From Nitrospirota bacterium (GTDB taxonomy: Bacteria; Nitrospirota; Thermodesulfovibrionia; Thermodesulfovibrionales; UBA6898), in assembly GCA_016214855.1 (NCBI GenBank), contig JACRMT010000020.1, positions 1-42,436 of the forward strand: a DNA stretch of 42,436 nt, written 5' to 3'. Shown one piece after another: positions 16,912 through 25,262 of this stretch. Made by a program: the position numbers and the translations under genes. The notes under the pieces are model-generated. The model was not told the origin of the DNA, ran no database searches, and saw only the letters and a list, made by a program, of their open reading frames with translations. How positions within the stretch are numbered: the first letter of the stretch is position 1; every line of letters begins with the position of its first letter.

Positions 16912-19683
16912 ATGAAACTCACGAGAAGAGAGCTGTTGAAAACGACTGCAGCCGTTGCTGCAGCGACAGCGGTTGGGATGACCGTGCCGCAAGAGCTGCA
17001 AGCAGCAGCAAAAAAGACTGAGGCCGGCTGGCGATGGGATAAGGCGGTCTGCAGGTTTTGTGGCACAGGCTGCGGTCTTATGGTCGCAACCAAGAATGAC
17101 AGGATCGTTGCCGTGAAGGGAGATCCTGCTGCGCCGGTCAATATGGGCCTGAACTGCATTAAGGGATATTTCAACGCCAAGATTATTTATGGTGCGGACA
17201 GGCTTACGGAACCGCTCATGCGTGTCAACGACAAGGGAGAGTTTGACAAGAAGGGCAAGTTTAAGCCGATTACGTGGCAGAAGGCATTCGATGAAATGGC
17301 CAGACAGTTCAAGAAACACTACAGCACACTCGGTCCAAAGGGTGTGGCCGTGTTCGGATCAGGCCAGTACACCATCATGGAAGGGTATGCAGCTGCCAAG
17401 CTGATGAAAGCAGGCTTCAGATCCAACAACTTAGACCCCAATGCCAGACTCTGCATGGCGAGCGCGGTTGCCGCCTTCATGGAAACCTTTGGCATTGACG
17501 AACCTGCCGGCAACTATGATGACATGCATCATTCAGATACCATTGTTCTCTGGGGAGCAAACATGGCCGAGATGCACCCGGTGCTCTGGTCCAAGATCAC
17601 GAACCGGAAACTTGCGGACTCCAAAAGAGTGAAGGTTATAAACCTTACGACCTTTACGAACCGGTGTTCGAGCCTGGCTGACAGCGAGATCATTATGAAA
17701 CCGAACACTGACCTGGCGATCCAGAACTTCATTCTGCGCGAGATCGTGTATAACCGGCCACAGGCGATTGACTGGGATTTTGTGAACCAGAACTGTGTCT
17801 TTACAACCGGTCACGTGGACATAGGCTATGGCCTCCGACCGAAGATTGACCATCCAAAATATCGCAAGGAAGAGCTCGACACTGCAAGCAAAGAGTCCTT
17901 CAAGATCATTACGAAAGAGGAAGCAGTTGCCATGGGTGCGCTCGGAATTAAGGAAGGCAGCAGAATGGATATGAAGAATACCAATACTGCCGGTACACAC
18001 TGGGCGATCAGTTTTGAGGACTTCAAGAAGGGCCTCGATCCTTACACGCTCGACTTTGTCGCAGCACTTGCCAAAGGCGATTCCAATGAATCTCTTGAGG
18101 ATTTCAAGAAAAAACTGACTGCACTTGCTGATCTCTATGCAGAAAAAGACCGGAAGGTCGTGAGCTTCTGGACCATGGGCTTCAACCAGCATGTGCGCGG
18201 CACCTGGGTGAACGAGCAGATCTATGCTATCCATCTCATCCTCGGCAAGCAGTCACAGCCCGGCAACGGCGCTTTCAGTCTTACGGGACAGCCTTCTGCC
18301 TGCGGCACTGCCCGCGAGGTCGGAACCTTTGCTCACCGGCTGCCGGCTGACATGGTCGTTGCAAATCCCAAGCATCGGGCGATGACCGAAAAAATATGGA
18401 AACTGCCTGAGGGAACATTGAACCCGGTTGTCGGCTCGCATTTTATCAAGATCATGAGAGATCTTGAGGATGGCACGGTCAAGTGGGCCTGGGTCCAGGT
18501 GAATAACCCCTGGCAAAATGCTACGAACGCCAATCACTGGGTTGCTGCTGCGCGGGAGATGGACAACTTTATTGTTGTTTCAGACGCGTACCCGAGCATC
18601 TCGGCAAAAGTGGCTGATCTGATCCTTCCTGCTGCCATGATCTTCGAGAAATGGGGTGCGTACGGAAACGCGGAGCGCAGGACACAGCATTGGAAACAGC
18701 AGGTGACGCCTATCGGAAACTCCATGTCAGACACGTGGCAGACCGTGGAGTTTGCAAAGCGGTTCACCCTTGCCGAGGTCTGGAAGGAATGGAAGATCGA
18801 TGACAAGAACACGCTTCCGAGTGTCATCGAGAAGGCCAAGGCCATGGGATACAAGGAGACGGATACGCTCTTCGATGTTCTCTTTGCGAACAAGGAGGCA
18901 AAGGCATTCAAATGGCCCGATCCTGTAGGTACAGGCTTCATGAACTCTGAGGCCGGTGGTGACAAGAGGAACGTTGAGGGCTTTAAGGGATACGGGTTCT
19001 TCCTGCAGAAATATCTCTGGGAGGAATACCGGCAGTTCGGTCTTGGCCATGGCCACGATCTTGCGGATTTCGATACTTATCATAAAGTCCGGGGACTCAG
19101 ATGGCCGGTTGTTGACGGTAAGGAGACACTCTGGAGGTTCAATGCTGAATATGACCCCTATGCAAAAAAAGAGAATCGCGGCAAGTTCGCCTTCTACGGT
19201 GATGCCATGAAGGAAATTCCAAAGGGCGATCTCATGGGGCCGAAAGGCGATGAAAAACTGAAACTGCCGAACAAGGCTAAGATATTTCTGAGGCACTACA
19301 TTGAGCCGCCGGAAAATCCGAGCAGCGAGTATCCTTTCTGGCTCTGCACCGGCAGGGTGCTTGAACATTGGCATACCGGCACCATGACCATGCGCGTGCC
19401 GGAGTTGTACCGCGCAGTGCCTGAGGCACTCTGCTTTATGAACGGAAATGACGCCAAAAAGAATGGCTTCAAGGATGGTGATCTTGTCTGGGTCGAGTCC
19501 CGGCGAGGCAAGGTCAAGGCCCGTGTCGAGACCCGGGGAAGGAATCTGCCGCCCCAGGGACTGATCTTTATACCGTTCTTTGATGAAAATGTTTTTATCA
19601 ATAAGGTGACGCTCGATGCCACCTGTCCGATCTCAAAGGAGCCGGACTACAAAAAATGCGCGGTAAAGATGTACAAGGCATAG
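16912..19683 (+). CDS. napA: Periplasmic nitrate reductase catalytic subunit NapA
   Basis: This 923-residue Mo-bis-MGD enzyme reduces nitrate to nitrite in the periplasm. The N-terminus has a Tat signal (TRRELLKTT followed by an Ala-rich stretch). The [4Fe-4S] ligands are Cys47, 50, 54 and 82 (C-x2-C-x3-C-x27-C). Lys84 follows the last ligand, and Cys181 in [10 protein letters not shown] is the expected Mo ligand. The sequence [20 protein letters not shown] is typical NapA rather than formate dehydrogenase. It is longer than E. coli NapA (about 830), with extra sequence around residues 300-400 as in epsilon- and delta-type enzymes. A strong AAGGAGG site precedes the ATG; napG follows 15 bases after the stop. 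Confidence 0.95.
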   Translation: MKLTRRELLKTTAAVAAATAVGMTVPQELQAAAKKTEAGWRWDKAVCRFCGTGCGLMVATKNDRIVAVKGDPAAPVNMGLNCIKGYFNAKIIYGADRLTEPLMRVNDKGEFDKKGKFKPITWQKAFDEMARQFKKHYSTLGPKGVAVFGSGQYTIMEGYAAAKLMKAGFRSNNLDPNARLCMASAVAAFMETFGIDEPAGNYDDMHHSDTIVLWGANMAEMHPVLWSKITNRKLADSKRVKVINLTTFTNRCSSLADSEIIMKPNTDLAIQNFILREIVYNRPQAIDWDFVNQNCVFTTGHVDIGYGLRPKIDHPKYRKEELDTASKESFKIITKEEAVAMGALGIKEGSRMDMKNTNTAGTHWAISFEDFKKGLDPYTLDFVAALAKGDSNESLEDFKKKLTALADLYAEKDRKVVSFWTMGFNQHVRGTWVNEQIYAIHLILGKQSQPGNGAFSLTGQPSACGTAREVGTFAHRLPADMVVANPKHRAMTEKIWKLPEGTLNPVVGSHFIKIMRDLEDGTVKWAWVQVNNPWQNATNANHWVAAAREMDNFIVVSDAYPSISAKVADLILPAAMIFEKWGAYGNAERRTQHWKQQVTPIGNSMSDTWQTVEFAKRFTLAEVWKEWKIDDKNTLPSVIEKAKAMGYKETDTLFDVLFANKEAKAFKWPDPVGTGFMNSEAGGDKRNVEGFKGYGFFLQKYLWEEYRQFGLGHGHDLADFDTYHKVRGLRWPVVDGKETLWRFNAEYDPYAKKENRGKFAFYGDAMKEIPKGDLMGPKGDEKLKLPNKAKIFLRHYIEPPENPSSEYPFWLCTGRVLEHWHTGTMTMRVPELYRAVPEALCFMNGNDAKKNGFKDGDLVWVESRRGKVKARVETRGRNLPPQGLIFIPFFDENVFINKVTLDATCPISKEPDYKKCAVKMYKA

Positions 19684-19698
19684 AGGTGATGGTTTTTC

Positions 19699-20511
19699 AT
19701 GGTAAGTGGAGATAAGGAAGAGAAGATGCCTGAGAGGAGAAAATTCCTGTTTGACATGGTCAGGGGCCTTGGCGCTGCAACAGTTGGAGGGCTTGCATGG
19801 ACAGACATGCTTGACGGGAAAAAAACCTTTGCGACTATTCTGCGGCCTCCTGGCGCAGTGGTTGAGCAGGAGTTTCTTGCAAAATGCACGAAATGCGGCC
19901 TCTGCGTCGAAGCATGTCCGTACAAGGCGCTTCTGCTTGCGAAGCCGGGAGATGAACGGCCAGTCGGCACACCGTATTTTCAGATGCGTGAGAATCCCTG
20001 CAGAATGTGCAGGGACATTCCCTGTGCAGTGAGCTGCCCCACCGGCGCGCTTCTCCCTTCGCTGGTAAGCGACAGTGATGAGCAGGGGAAGTCACGTTTG
20101 GATGTCAACCTGACAAAGATCGGCCTTGCATTGATCGACAGGGAGACATGCATCGCTTACTGGGGAATCCAGTGCGATGCGTGTTATCGGGCATGCCCTT
20201 TGATTGATAAGGCGGTTACGGTTGAATACACGAAGAACGAACGGACAGGCAAGCATGCGATGCTTGCACCGGTTGTTCACAGCGACCACTGCACCGGATG
20301 CGGCATATGCGAACATGCCTGCGTTACGAAAAAGGCCTCGATCTTCGTGCTTCCAAGAGAGCTTGCCATGGGAGAGTCATCAGACCGGTACATACGGGGA
20401 TGGGACGATGCTGATGAGGAACGGATGCAAGGCCTTCCTGAGGAGACAACGACCAGGACACCGCGGTCAGAAAAGTCCCCGCTTGACTACCTGAACAAGG
20501 GAGACCTTTGA
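19699..20511 (+). CDS. napG: Periplasmic ferredoxin-type protein NapG
   Basis: NapG (270 residues) is an exported protein with four [4Fe-4S] clusters that passes electrons from NapH toward the nitrate reductase. A Tat-like ERRKFLF motif lies near the N-terminus. Cys clusters CTKCGLCVEACP, CRMCRDIPCAVSCP, CDACYRACP and CTGCGICEHAC are visible in order. ATG at 19699 is used here; ATG at 19726 (MPERRKFLF) would place the Tat motif right at the N-terminus and is a reasonable alternative. It lies between napA and napH, one base before napH. Confidence 0.93.
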   Translation: MVSGDKEEKMPERRKFLFDMVRGLGAATVGGLAWTDMLDGKKTFATILRPPGAVVEQEFLAKCTKCGLCVEACPYKALLLAKPGDERPVGTPYFQMRENPCRMCRDIPCAVSCPTGALLPSLVSDSDEQGKSRLDVNLTKIGLALIDRETCIAYWGIQCDACYRACPLIDKAVTVEYTKNERTGKHAMLAPVVHSDHCTGCGICEHACVTKKASIFVLPRELAMGESSDRYIRGWDDADEERMQGLPEETTTRTPRSEKSPLDYLNKGDL

Positions 20512-20512
20512 T

Positions 20513-21340
20513 ATGCCAATGTTCAGAGAATATAAGTTTATGGTACTGCGCAGGACCAGCCAGATTTCTATCATGCTCTTATTTGTGTCAGGTAACCTGC
20601 TCGGATGGCATGTCCTGAGAGGCAATCTCAGCACATCAAAGGTGCTGGATAGTGTACCGTTGACCGATCCCTTTACCCTTCTCCAGATATTTGCCGCAAA
20701 ACACCTTGTTTCAGGGCAGGCGCTTGCAGGTGCTCTGATCATTGTCCTTTTTTTCGGCCTGATCGCAGGCAGGTCCTTCTGCAGCTGGGTCTGTCCTCTC
20801 AACATGGTGACCGATCTTGCTAACTGGCTCAGAAAAAAGACCGGCCTTGATGCTTTGGGTAAAGGCCCTGTGATCAGCAGGAAGACGCGGTACTGGGTCA
20901 TTGGTACCAGTCTTGCTGTTTCCCTGGCAACAGGCGTTGCTGCCTTTGAGTGGATCAGTCCTATATCCATGCTGCATCGGGGCATTATTTTTGGCATGGG
21001 CATGGGATGGACCATGATACTTGCAGTTTTTTTATTCGACCTGTTTGTAAAAAGAGATGGCTTCTGCGGCCACCTCTGTCCTTTGGGCGGCTTTTACGCT
21101 CTCATCACACGGTTCAGCCTGGTCAGAGTCATGCACAGCAAAGAGAAATGTACACTCTGCATGAACTGTCTTGAGATCTGCCCTGAGCAGCAGGTTCTGC
21201 CCATGGTCGGAAAGGTCAGCAGCGCAGTGGCATCAGGAGAGTGTACGAACTGCGGCAGATGCGTAGAGGTATGCAATGAGAATGCCATGAAGTTCGGAAT
21301 CCGGTTTTCTCCGGAGAAAAACAAAACCAGTATTGCATGA
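20513..21340 (+). CDS. napH: Quinol dehydrogenase membrane component NapH
   Basis: NapH (275 residues) is a polytopic inner-membrane iron-sulfur protein that takes electrons from menaquinol. Four hydrophobic segments are visible, with the cytoplasmic CxxxCP motifs CSWVCP and CGHLCP. The C-terminus has two [4Fe-4S] motifs (CTLCMNCLEICP and CTNCGRCVEVC). With NapG it can replace the tetraheme NapC, which is absent here. Confidence 0.93.
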   Translation: MPMFREYKFMVLRRTSQISIMLLFVSGNLLGWHVLRGNLSTSKVLDSVPLTDPFTLLQIFAAKHLVSGQALAGALIIVLFFGLIAGRSFCSWVCPLNMVTDLANWLRKKTGLDALGKGPVISRKTRYWVIGTSLAVSLATGVAAFEWISPISMLHRGIIFGMGMGWTMILAVFLFDLFVKRDGFCGHLCPLGGFYALITRFSLVRVMHSKEKCTLCMNCLEICPEQQVLPMVGKVSSAVASGECTNCGRCVEVCNENAMKFGIRFSPEKNKTSIA

Positions 21341-21358
21341 TCATATAAGGAGGGTCCC

Positions 21359-21916
21359 ATGAAAGACATCTGCAGAAAAGGATTCATAGCAATGGGGATG
21401 GCCGTTATACTGTCTCTCGGAATCAGTCCGGCTGTTGCTGACGAGAAGAAGCATAAAGAAAAGAGCGAAGAGGAGCTTGGGATCAGGAAGGAGACACTCT
21501 ATGACGAAAGTAAGGTCATGCCTCAGCATGGCGAATACGGCAAGGCTGAGCCCGGCAAGAGCAAGAGGATAGAGCGGGCTTTTGAGAACAGTCCGCCGCT
21601 TATCCCCCATGACCTGACCGGTATGCTTCCGGTGGTAGAGACGAACAATGCATGCCTTAACTGTCATATGCCCGATGCTGCCCGGGCAATGAATGCCACG
21701 CCCCTGCCAAAGTCTCATTTTGTGGATATGGATACAGGCAAAGACCTGAAGGGCAGTCTGGATGGGAAACGGTACCCGTGCATGCAGTGCCATGTGCCTC
21801 AGGTGAAGATACCTGAGGCGATCAAGAACACCTTCAAGGCTGAGTTCAGAAGTAAAAAATCGAAGACCAGCTCGAATCTCCTTGACTCTCTGAACGAAGG
21901 GGTCAAGAGCGAATGA
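21359..21916 (+). CDS. napB: Diheme cytochrome c subunit NapB
   Basis: NapB (185 residues) is the periplasmic electron-transfer partner of NapA. A signal peptide ends near VADEKK. There are two heme sites, CLNCH and CMQCH, and family segments PPLIPHDLTGMLPV and MPDAARAMNATPLPKSHF. The C-terminal lysine- and serine-rich tail is longer than usual. A strong AAGGAGGG site precedes the ATG. Confidence 0.94.
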   Translation: MKDICRKGFIAMGMAVILSLGISPAVADEKKHKEKSEEELGIRKETLYDESKVMPQHGEYGKAEPGKSKRIERAFENSPPLIPHDLTGMLPVVETNNACLNCHMPDAARAMNATPLPKSHFVDMDTGKDLKGSLDGKRYPCMQCHVPQVKIPEAIKNTFKAEFRSKKSKTSSNLLDSLNEGVKSE

Positions 21917-21966
21917 ACAAGGATTATGCTGTCGTGCTATCCGTTGAGAAAAGAGGCGCTCTGTGA
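21913..21966 (+). CDS. Possible 17-codon coupling ORF between napB and napD
   Basis: ATG at 21913 overlaps the napB TGA (ATGA), and this mini-ORF ends at a TGA (21964-21966) that overlaps the GTG of napD (GTGA). The peptide MNKDYAVVLSVEKRGAL has no recognised function. The double overlap suggests a translational relay from napB to napD, but an ORF this short can arise by chance, and napD also has an AGAGG site of its own. Confidence 0.3.
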   Translation: MNKDYAVVLSVEKRGAL

Positions 21967-22232
21967 GCATATCGAGCATGGTTGTTATGACTCTGCCGGA
22001 GAACCTCGAAGCAGTTCTCGCAGAGCTGGAAAGATCGCAGCTCTGCGAGGTTTTTCTTTCAGATCAGTCGGGAAAGATCATTGTCACGATCGAGGCCGAT
22101 GAGGTCAGAGGCGGGATGCAGAAGATGGGGGAAATACAGAATCTTCCCCATGTCCTTTCGGTCCAGCTTGCCTATTCGTATTATGAAGAACATGAAAAAG
22201 GCTCAGAAATAAACAGCCCTCCTGCTGGGTGA
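21963..22232 (+). CDS. napD: Nitrate reductase chaperone NapD
   Basis: NapD (89 residues) is the cytoplasmic chaperone that binds the NapA Tat signal peptide and helps cofactor loading. It starts SISSMVVMTLPENLEAVLAE and has the ferredoxin-like fold pattern with GKIIVTIEADE and HVLSVQLAYSYYEE. The start is GTG at 21963 with an AGAGG site upstream. It ends the nap cluster. Confidence 0.9.
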   Translation: MSISSMVVMTLPENLEAVLAELERSQLCEVFLSDQSGKIIVTIEADEVRGGMQKMGEIQNLPHVLSVQLAYSYYEEHEKGSEINSPPAG

Positions 22233-22267
22233 ATAGTTTTCACCAGACGCGAACCATTGTCGCCTTC

Positions 22268-22300
22268 TTGACTAACTCATAAATATATGTTTATATATTT
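22268..22300 (+). promoter_or_regulatory. Promoter with overlapping palindromic operator of the arsenic gene cluster
   Basis: TTGACT (22268-22273) and TTATAT (22291-22296) are spaced by 17 bases, a good sigma-70 promoter. A perfect palindrome, AAATATAT (22281-22288) and ATATATTT (22293-22300) with a GTTT spacer, covers the -10 element. ArsR-family repressors bind AT-rich palindromes in this position, and arsR lies downstream in the same cluster, so autorepression by ArsR is likely. Confidence 0.65.
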
Positions 22301-22324
22301 CTATGCGAGGCAGGGAGATGGCAT

Positions 22325-23275
22325 ATGCTTGACGCATTTGCATCATATATTACATACAGTCTGTTCAATGTTTCTCAGGGCAGCAGGCTCGGTGATGCTC
22401 TTCATTTCTTTATATACGACACCATAAAGATATTCCTGCTGCTTTCGGTCATCATATTCGCTGTTTCTGTTATCAGGAGTTATTTCCCCCCTGAGCGGAC
22501 AAGGAAAATACTCTCACATAAAAAAGAATTTATCGGAAATATTCTTGCTGCGCTTCTTGGCATTGTTACTCCTTTCTGCTCCTGTTCAGCTGTTCCCCTG
22601 TTCATAGGTTTTATAGAGGCCGGTGTGCCTCTTGGCGTAACCTTCTCTTTTCTGATCTCCTCACCCATGGTAAATGAGGTGGCGGTTGTCCTCCTTTGGG
22701 GACTCTTCGGCTGGAAGATCGCTGCGATCTATCTGGGAACCGGGCTTCTGGTCGCCATAGTTGCGGGGTTGGCAATAGGGAAGCTGAAACTCGAAAAATG
22801 GGTGCAGGAATATGTCTACAAAATTCAGATCGGGCAGGGACAGGAAATTATTAAACAGGTCTTCAGAGACCGCCTGAAGTATGCGAAATGGAATACCGCA
22901 GATATCGTGAAAAAGGTCTGGCCTTATATTATTGTTGCCATCGGCATCGGCGGATTCATCCACGGGTATGTTCCCCAGGATTTTCTGGTGAAATACGCGG
23001 GACCGCAGAACCCATTTGCTGTGCCGATTGCTGTAGCGCTTGGAGTGCCGCTCTATTCCAATGCAGCAGGCGTAATCCCGATTGTCTACGCCCTTATGGA
23101 GAAGGGTCTAAGCACAGGGACAGTCCTGGCGTTTATGATGGCAGTGACAGCGCTCTCCCTTCCGGAGATGATCATCCTCAGAAAAGTATTAAAAGTCCCC
23201 CTGCTCGCAGTATTTGCAGGAATTATGACCATAACTATTACGGCTGTCGGCTATCTCTTTAACGCTATTTTATAG
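22325..23275 (+). CDS. ArsP/DUF318-family permease
   Basis: This 316-residue inner-membrane protein has eight or so hydrophobic segments. The motif TPFCSCSAVPLFIGF with three nearby Cys is the signature of the DUF318 (ArsP) permease family, which includes exporters of trivalent organoarsenicals. A second family block, YSNAAGVIPIVYALMEKG, lies near residue 240-260. It is the first gene after the promoter-operator and is followed by a thioredoxin-like gene, as often seen for this family. The exact substrate cannot be told from the sequence. Confidence 0.85.
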   Translation: MLDAFASYITYSLFNVSQGSRLGDALHFFIYDTIKIFLLLSVIIFAVSVIRSYFPPERTRKILSHKKEFIGNILAALLGIVTPFCSCSAVPLFIGFIEAGVPLGVTFSFLISSPMVNEVAVVLLWGLFGWKIAAIYLGTGLLVAIVAGLAIGKLKLEKWVQEYVYKIQIGQGQEIIKQVFRDRLKYAKWNTADIVKKVWPYIIVAIGIGGFIHGYVPQDFLVKYAGPQNPFAVPIAVALGVPLYSNAAGVIPIVYALMEKGLSTGTVLAFMMAVTALSLPEMIILRKVLKVPLLAVFAGIMTITITAVGYLFNAIL

Positions 23276-23280
23276 GAGGC

Positions 23281-23526
23281 ATGCATATGGAGATCAAGGT
23301 ATTAGGCCCGGGGTGTGCTAATTGCCATGCCATGGAAAGACTGGTTCAGGCCGCTGTCAGTGAACTCGGCATTATCGCCAATATCGAGAAGATTGCCGAT
23401 ATACAGGAGATCATGAAATATACGATGTCTACTCCCGGGCTCGTGGTGAACGGCAAGCTCAAACACTCCGGCAAACCCTTGCCCAGTCTTGAGAAGGTGA
23501 AAGAATTGCTAAAGGCTGAGGACTGA
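23281..23526 (+). CDS. Thioredoxin-family redox protein (redox-active disulfide protein type)
   Basis: This 81-residue small thioredoxin-like protein starts EIKVLGPGCANCHAMERLVQ, with the CxxC active site at the end of the first beta strand. It ends with the cis-Pro region TPGLVVNGKLKHSG. The family is frequently paired with DUF318 permeases in arsenic loci and probably reduces or transfers the thiol-bound substrate. ATG at 23281 or 23287 may start it. It is five bases after the permease stop. Confidence 0.85.
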   Translation: MHMEIKVLGPGCANCHAMERLVQAAVSELGIIANIEKIADIQEIMKYTMSTPGLVVNGKLKHSGKPLPSLEKVKELLKAED

Positions 23527-23530
23527 AAAT

Positions 23531-23908
23531 ATGCGGGACCTGCTTATTATATTTAAGGCTCTCTCCGACGAAACAAGACTCAGGATCATCAAGCTGCTTG
23601 AAAGGGGTGAACTCTGTGTCTGTGATATTGTCGCAGCGCTTGATATGGTTCAGCCGAAGGTATCGTTTCATCTTGCGGCACTGAAAGATGCCGGTTTTAT
23701 AAAGGACAGAAAACAGGGGCGGTGGACCCATTATAGTCTTGATGATTCGGATTTCTTCAAGAGATCCCTTCTTTTGTCTGTAATGGAAAGGACACCAGCG
23801 AAAGCAGTAGCTTTGGACCGGGAAAAGCTTGAGGATTTTCTGGAGGGCAAGCCGGCAAAAGGAGACGTTGTTCCCATGCAAAGCAAAAAAAGATGCTGCG
23901 GAGAATGA
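23531..23908 (+). CDS. arsR: ArsR/SmtB-family metalloregulator
   Basis: This 125-residue winged-helix repressor has the As(III)-sensing motif ELCVCDI (Cys29 and Cys31) in the DNA-recognition helix region, followed by [19 protein letters not shown], the helix-turn-helix. A CC pair near the C-terminus (residues 122-123) may add a third thiolate. As(III) binding would release it from the operator at 22281-22300. Its stop overlaps the start of the ACR3 gene. Confidence 0.92.
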   Translation: MRDLLIIFKALSDETRLRIIKLLERGELCVCDIVAALDMVQPKVSFHLAALKDAGFIKDRKQGRWTHYSLDDSDFFKRSLLLSVMERTPAKAVALDREKLEDFLEGKPAKGDVVPMQSKKRCCGE

Positions 23909-24990
23909 TGATGGCCGAAATCGCAGACAAAAGGCTTTCTTTTCTCGACCGCTTTCTAACGCTTTGGATATTCGGCGCAATGGTCCTCGGTGTCGGCCTT
24001 GGATTTTTTATTCCGGGAACAGAGGGGTTCATCAACCTGTTTCAGGTCGGCACCACGAACATACCGATAGCCATCGGTCTTATCCTGATGATGTACCCTC
24101 CCTTGGCAAAAGTTAAATACGAGGAATTGGGGGAAGTATTCAGAAATAAGAAGATCCTCCTGCTTTCTCTCGCACAGAACTGGGTTATAGGTCCTGTTCT
24201 CATGTTCCTGTTAGCCATAGCCTTTCTTTCCGGATATCCGGAATATATGGTCGGCCTGATCATGATCGGTCTTGCCCGATGCATTGCCATGGTCATTGTA
24301 TGGAACGATCTTGCCTGCGGCGATACCGAGTACGCAGCAGGACTTGTCGCCTTTAACTCGATATTCCAGGTGCTCTTCTTCTCTGTCTATGCGTATGTTT
24401 TCATAACCGTCCTTCCTGCATGGTTCGGACTCAGGGGCGTTGTGGTCAATGTGACCATAGGCCAGATAGCTGAGAGCGTTTTCATCTATCTCGGCATACC
24501 GTTTCTGGCAGGCATGTTTACCCGCTTTGTCCTGCTTAAAGTAAAGAGCCGGGAATGGTATGCGAAGGTATTTATACCAAGAATAAGTCCGATCACACTC
24601 ATTTCGCTCCTCTTTACTATTGTGGTGATGTTCTCTCTCAAAGGCAATTACATCGTGAAGTTGCCGCTGGACGTCCTGCGGATTGCCGTGCCGCTGCTGA
24701 TCTATTTTGCAGTAATGTTTCTTGTCTCCTTCTATTTGGGAAAGAAGATAGGCGCTGATTATCCAAAGACAGCCACGCTTTCCTTTACGGCAGCAAGCAA
24801 TAATTTCGAACTTGCAATCGCGGTCGCTGTTGCGGTCTTCGGCATCAATTCAGGCGAAGCCTTTGCTGCAGTCATCGGCCCGCTCGTCGAAGTGCCGGTA
24901 TTGATTGGCCTCGTGAATGTGGCGCTTTATTTCCAGAAGAAGTATTTCAAACTTGAATACTGTCGGGTGAATAATGCTGATCTGTTGTGA
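23905..24990 (+). CDS. acr3: Arsenite efflux transporter ACR3
   Basis: This protein of about 361 residues is a 10-transmembrane arsenite exporter of the bile/arsenite/riboflavin transporter superfamily. It has [18 protein letters not shown], containing the Cys known to be essential in Acr3 proteins, and the family stretch [18 protein letters not shown]. Several ATG codons are clustered; 23905 overlaps the arsR stop as ATGA, and 23911 is also possible. Confidence 0.93.
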   Translation: MMMAEIADKRLSFLDRFLTLWIFGAMVLGVGLGFFIPGTEGFINLFQVGTTNIPIAIGLILMMYPPLAKVKYEELGEVFRNKKILLLSLAQNWVIGPVLMFLLAIAFLSGYPEYMVGLIMIGLARCIAMVIVWNDLACGDTEYAAGLVAFNSIFQVLFFSVYAYVFITVLPAWFGLRGVVVNVTIGQIAESVFIYLGIPFLAGMFTRFVLLKVKSREWYAKVFIPRISPITLISLLFTIVVMFSLKGNYIVKLPLDVLRIAVPLLIYFAVMFLVSFYLGKKIGADYPKTATLSFTAASNNFELAIAVAVAVFGINSGEAFAAVIGPLVEVPVLIGLVNVALYFQKKYFKLEYCRVNNADLL

Positions 24991-25022
24991 ACTTTTCATG
25001 AAAGCTGGACAGGGATAAGGTA

Positions 25023-25262
25023 ATGACAAGGGATCTTATCTGTTACTGTTTTGCCTACTCTGAAGAAGACATTGTCAGGGATGTCAGGGAAAATAATGGC
25101 ATTTCCTCAATTCTGGAACGAATACGCAGTGAGAAAAAAAGGGGTGGGTGCAACTGCAAGACGAACCACCCTGAGGGCAGGTGATGTCTCGGCGATGTCC
25201 GCCGTGTTGCGGACGAGGCAAAGAAGCGGTTGATTAATGTTTCCGCGGAAGACAGGGGATGA
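25023..25262 (+). CDS. CopZ/BFD-like [2Fe-2S] protein, candidate selenoprotein (in-frame TGA)
   Basis: An 80-codon frame, 79 residues if TGA is read as Sec. Residues 1-53 match the BFD-like [2Fe-2S] half of CopZ proteins: LICYCFAYSEEDIVRDVREN, then a CNC pair and NHPEGR. The next codon is TGA at 25182-25184, followed by CLGDVRRVADEAKKRL. CopZ-type proteins normally read NP-x-GRCCLGDV here, so TGA replaces the first Cys of the conserved CC pair and family similarity continues past it. The final TGA overlaps the ATG of the CDF gene (25259). A hairpin follows the TGA at SECIS distance, and selA/selB lie about 2-6 kb downstream. If Sec is inserted it would be a cluster ligand or redox residue. 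The alternative is a Cys-to-stop mutation or sequence error. The N-terminal zinc domain of full CopZ is absent. The setting, between acr3 and a metal exporter, points to metal or metalloid handling. Confidence 0.78.
25185..25220 (+). promoter_or_regulatory. Candidate bacterial SECIS element
   Basis: Immediately after the in-frame TGA, a lower 6-bp helix (TGTCTC 25185-25190 with GAGGCA 25215-25220, one G-U pair) and an upper perfect 6-bp helix (GTCCGC 25197-25202 with GCGGAC 25209-25214) are separated by a six-base 5' bulge. The apical loop is CGTGTT, 18 bases after the TGA. Spacing and size suit SelB recognition. A competing 5-bp hairpin (25190-25204) exists, so folding should be computed. 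Confidence 0.6.

Noticed and set aside
17533-18234. Minus-strand ORF inside napA
   Set aside because: Antisense shadow of NapA without recognisable domains or a ribosome binding site.
21338-21364. Readthrough of the napH TGA would be in frame with napB
   Set aside because: The codons after the TGA are simply the ribosome binding site and start of napB, and no family similarity extends from NapH; not a Sec codon.
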